Below, piece after piece: positions 24,201 through 24,524 of a stretch of 24,524 nucleotides of DNA. Both the position numbers and the translations under genes were made by a program. Every line of letters starts with the position of its first letter. Within the stretch, counting starts at the first letter, position 1. Below the pieces are notes generated by a model. The model was not told the origin of the DNA and did no database searches. It was given only the letters and a program-made list of their open reading frames with translations. Source of the DNA: HGM04593 sp045533955 (GTDB lineage: Bacteria > Bacteroidota > Bacteroidia > Bacteroidales > Bacteroidaceae); assembly GCA_045533955.1 (NCBI GenBank), contig JAZSIU010000106.1, positions 1 to 24,524 of the forward strand. The letters are read 5' to 3'.

Positions 24201-24524
24201 GGTCTTTTTCTCGGGGGGGGGACAAAGTCGGTGGAGAATATTGATATATTGCTCTCACACGTAACATATTTTGGCTCAGTAGCAAAAAGGTGTGGTCGAG
24301 ATTACTCTATTTATCACCCTCACGGAATACTTGTACGGCTATTCTTTCTTTCATTTTATACTTTGGGCCTTACTTTTTTTCGGAAAAAAGTAAGCAAAAA
24401 AACTGCACCTAAAGAAATTGTCGCGGGGCCTCCTTTGCTCGTGAGGCAACAGTGCGCTCACTCGGTCGGAGGCTTGCTTGTCATTTCGGTTTACGATTGT
24501 TTTAAGGGTGCTGCGGACCGCCCT
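24201..24524. other. Right-end non-coding stretch with structured repeats
   Basis: No gene can be supported in these 324 bp. They contain a run of nine G (24213-24221) shortly after the peptidase stop. A perfect 11-bp hairpin follows (24369-24379 with 24384-24394, CTTACTTTTTT / AAAAAAGTAAG). Then come nested inverted repeats: GCCTCC (24428-24433) with GGAGGC (24468-24473), and GTGAG (24441-24445) with CTCAC (24457-24461). The dense symmetry looks like a dispersed intergenic element that may continue past the window edge. Confidence 0.4.
24369..24394. repeat. Perfect 11-bp inverted repeat (hairpin)
   Basis: The arms CTTACTTTTTT and AAAAAAGTAAG surround TCGG. The hairpin is too far from the peptidase stop (about 170 nt) to be its obvious terminator. 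It has no U-tract after the stem on the plus strand, and the minus strand is not U-rich beyond the arm. It is more likely part of a repeat element. Confidence 0.5.

Overview
The window looks like chromosomal DNA from a Bacteroidales bacterium (phylum Bacteroidota). The evidence is the Bacteroidota-type promoter core (TTTG, about 19 nt, TAnnTTTG), weak Shine-Dalgarno sequences, a type II-C CRISPR system with 47-bp repeats of the Bacteroides kind, and protein families typical of that order (AddAB without Walker A in AddB, TrkH with an extended N-terminus, short Crp-like regulators). No rRNA, tRNA or insertion sequence was seen.

Left part (1-6680): a complete, compact type II-C CRISPR-Cas locus. 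From right to left it holds a tracrRNA gene (+ strand, about 6593-6675), cas9, cas1 and cas2 (one minus-strand operon with gaps or overlaps of a few bases), a convergent terminator hairpin, and a small array of five 47-bp repeats and four 30-bp spacers (412-766). No csn2 or cas4 is present. Each repeat carries a Bacteroidota -7 element with a near-match -33 element 19 nt upstream, the same layout as the tracrRNA promoter. This suggests every crRNA is transcribed from its own promoter inside the repeat, as known for Neisseria and Campylobacter II-C systems. Left of the array is the end of an unrecognised Pro/Gln-rich protein and a short reading frame that runs into the first, degenerate repeat.

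Middle part (6832-18952): a minus-strand gene run, sbcD-sbcC-addA-addB-ion channel, with overlaps or gaps of 40 nt or less. It encodes two DNA-end-processing machines (SbcCD nuclease and AddAB helicase-nuclease) followed by a voltage-gated-type cation channel whose pore lacks the usual TVGYG filter. A terminator hairpin closes the run at 6753-6794.

Right part (19144-24200): divergently from sbcD, a two-gene K+ uptake unit (TrkH/KtrB-like membrane subunit and an RCK protein reduced to its N-terminal Rossmann domain). Then come a minus-strand OafA-type acyltransferase and a minus-strand Crp/Fnr-family regulator, which is divergent from a plus-strand M28/M42-like metallopeptidase. The last 324 bp hold no gene that I can support. 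They contain a 9-G tract, a perfect 11-bp hairpin and nested inverted repeats that may belong to a dispersed element.
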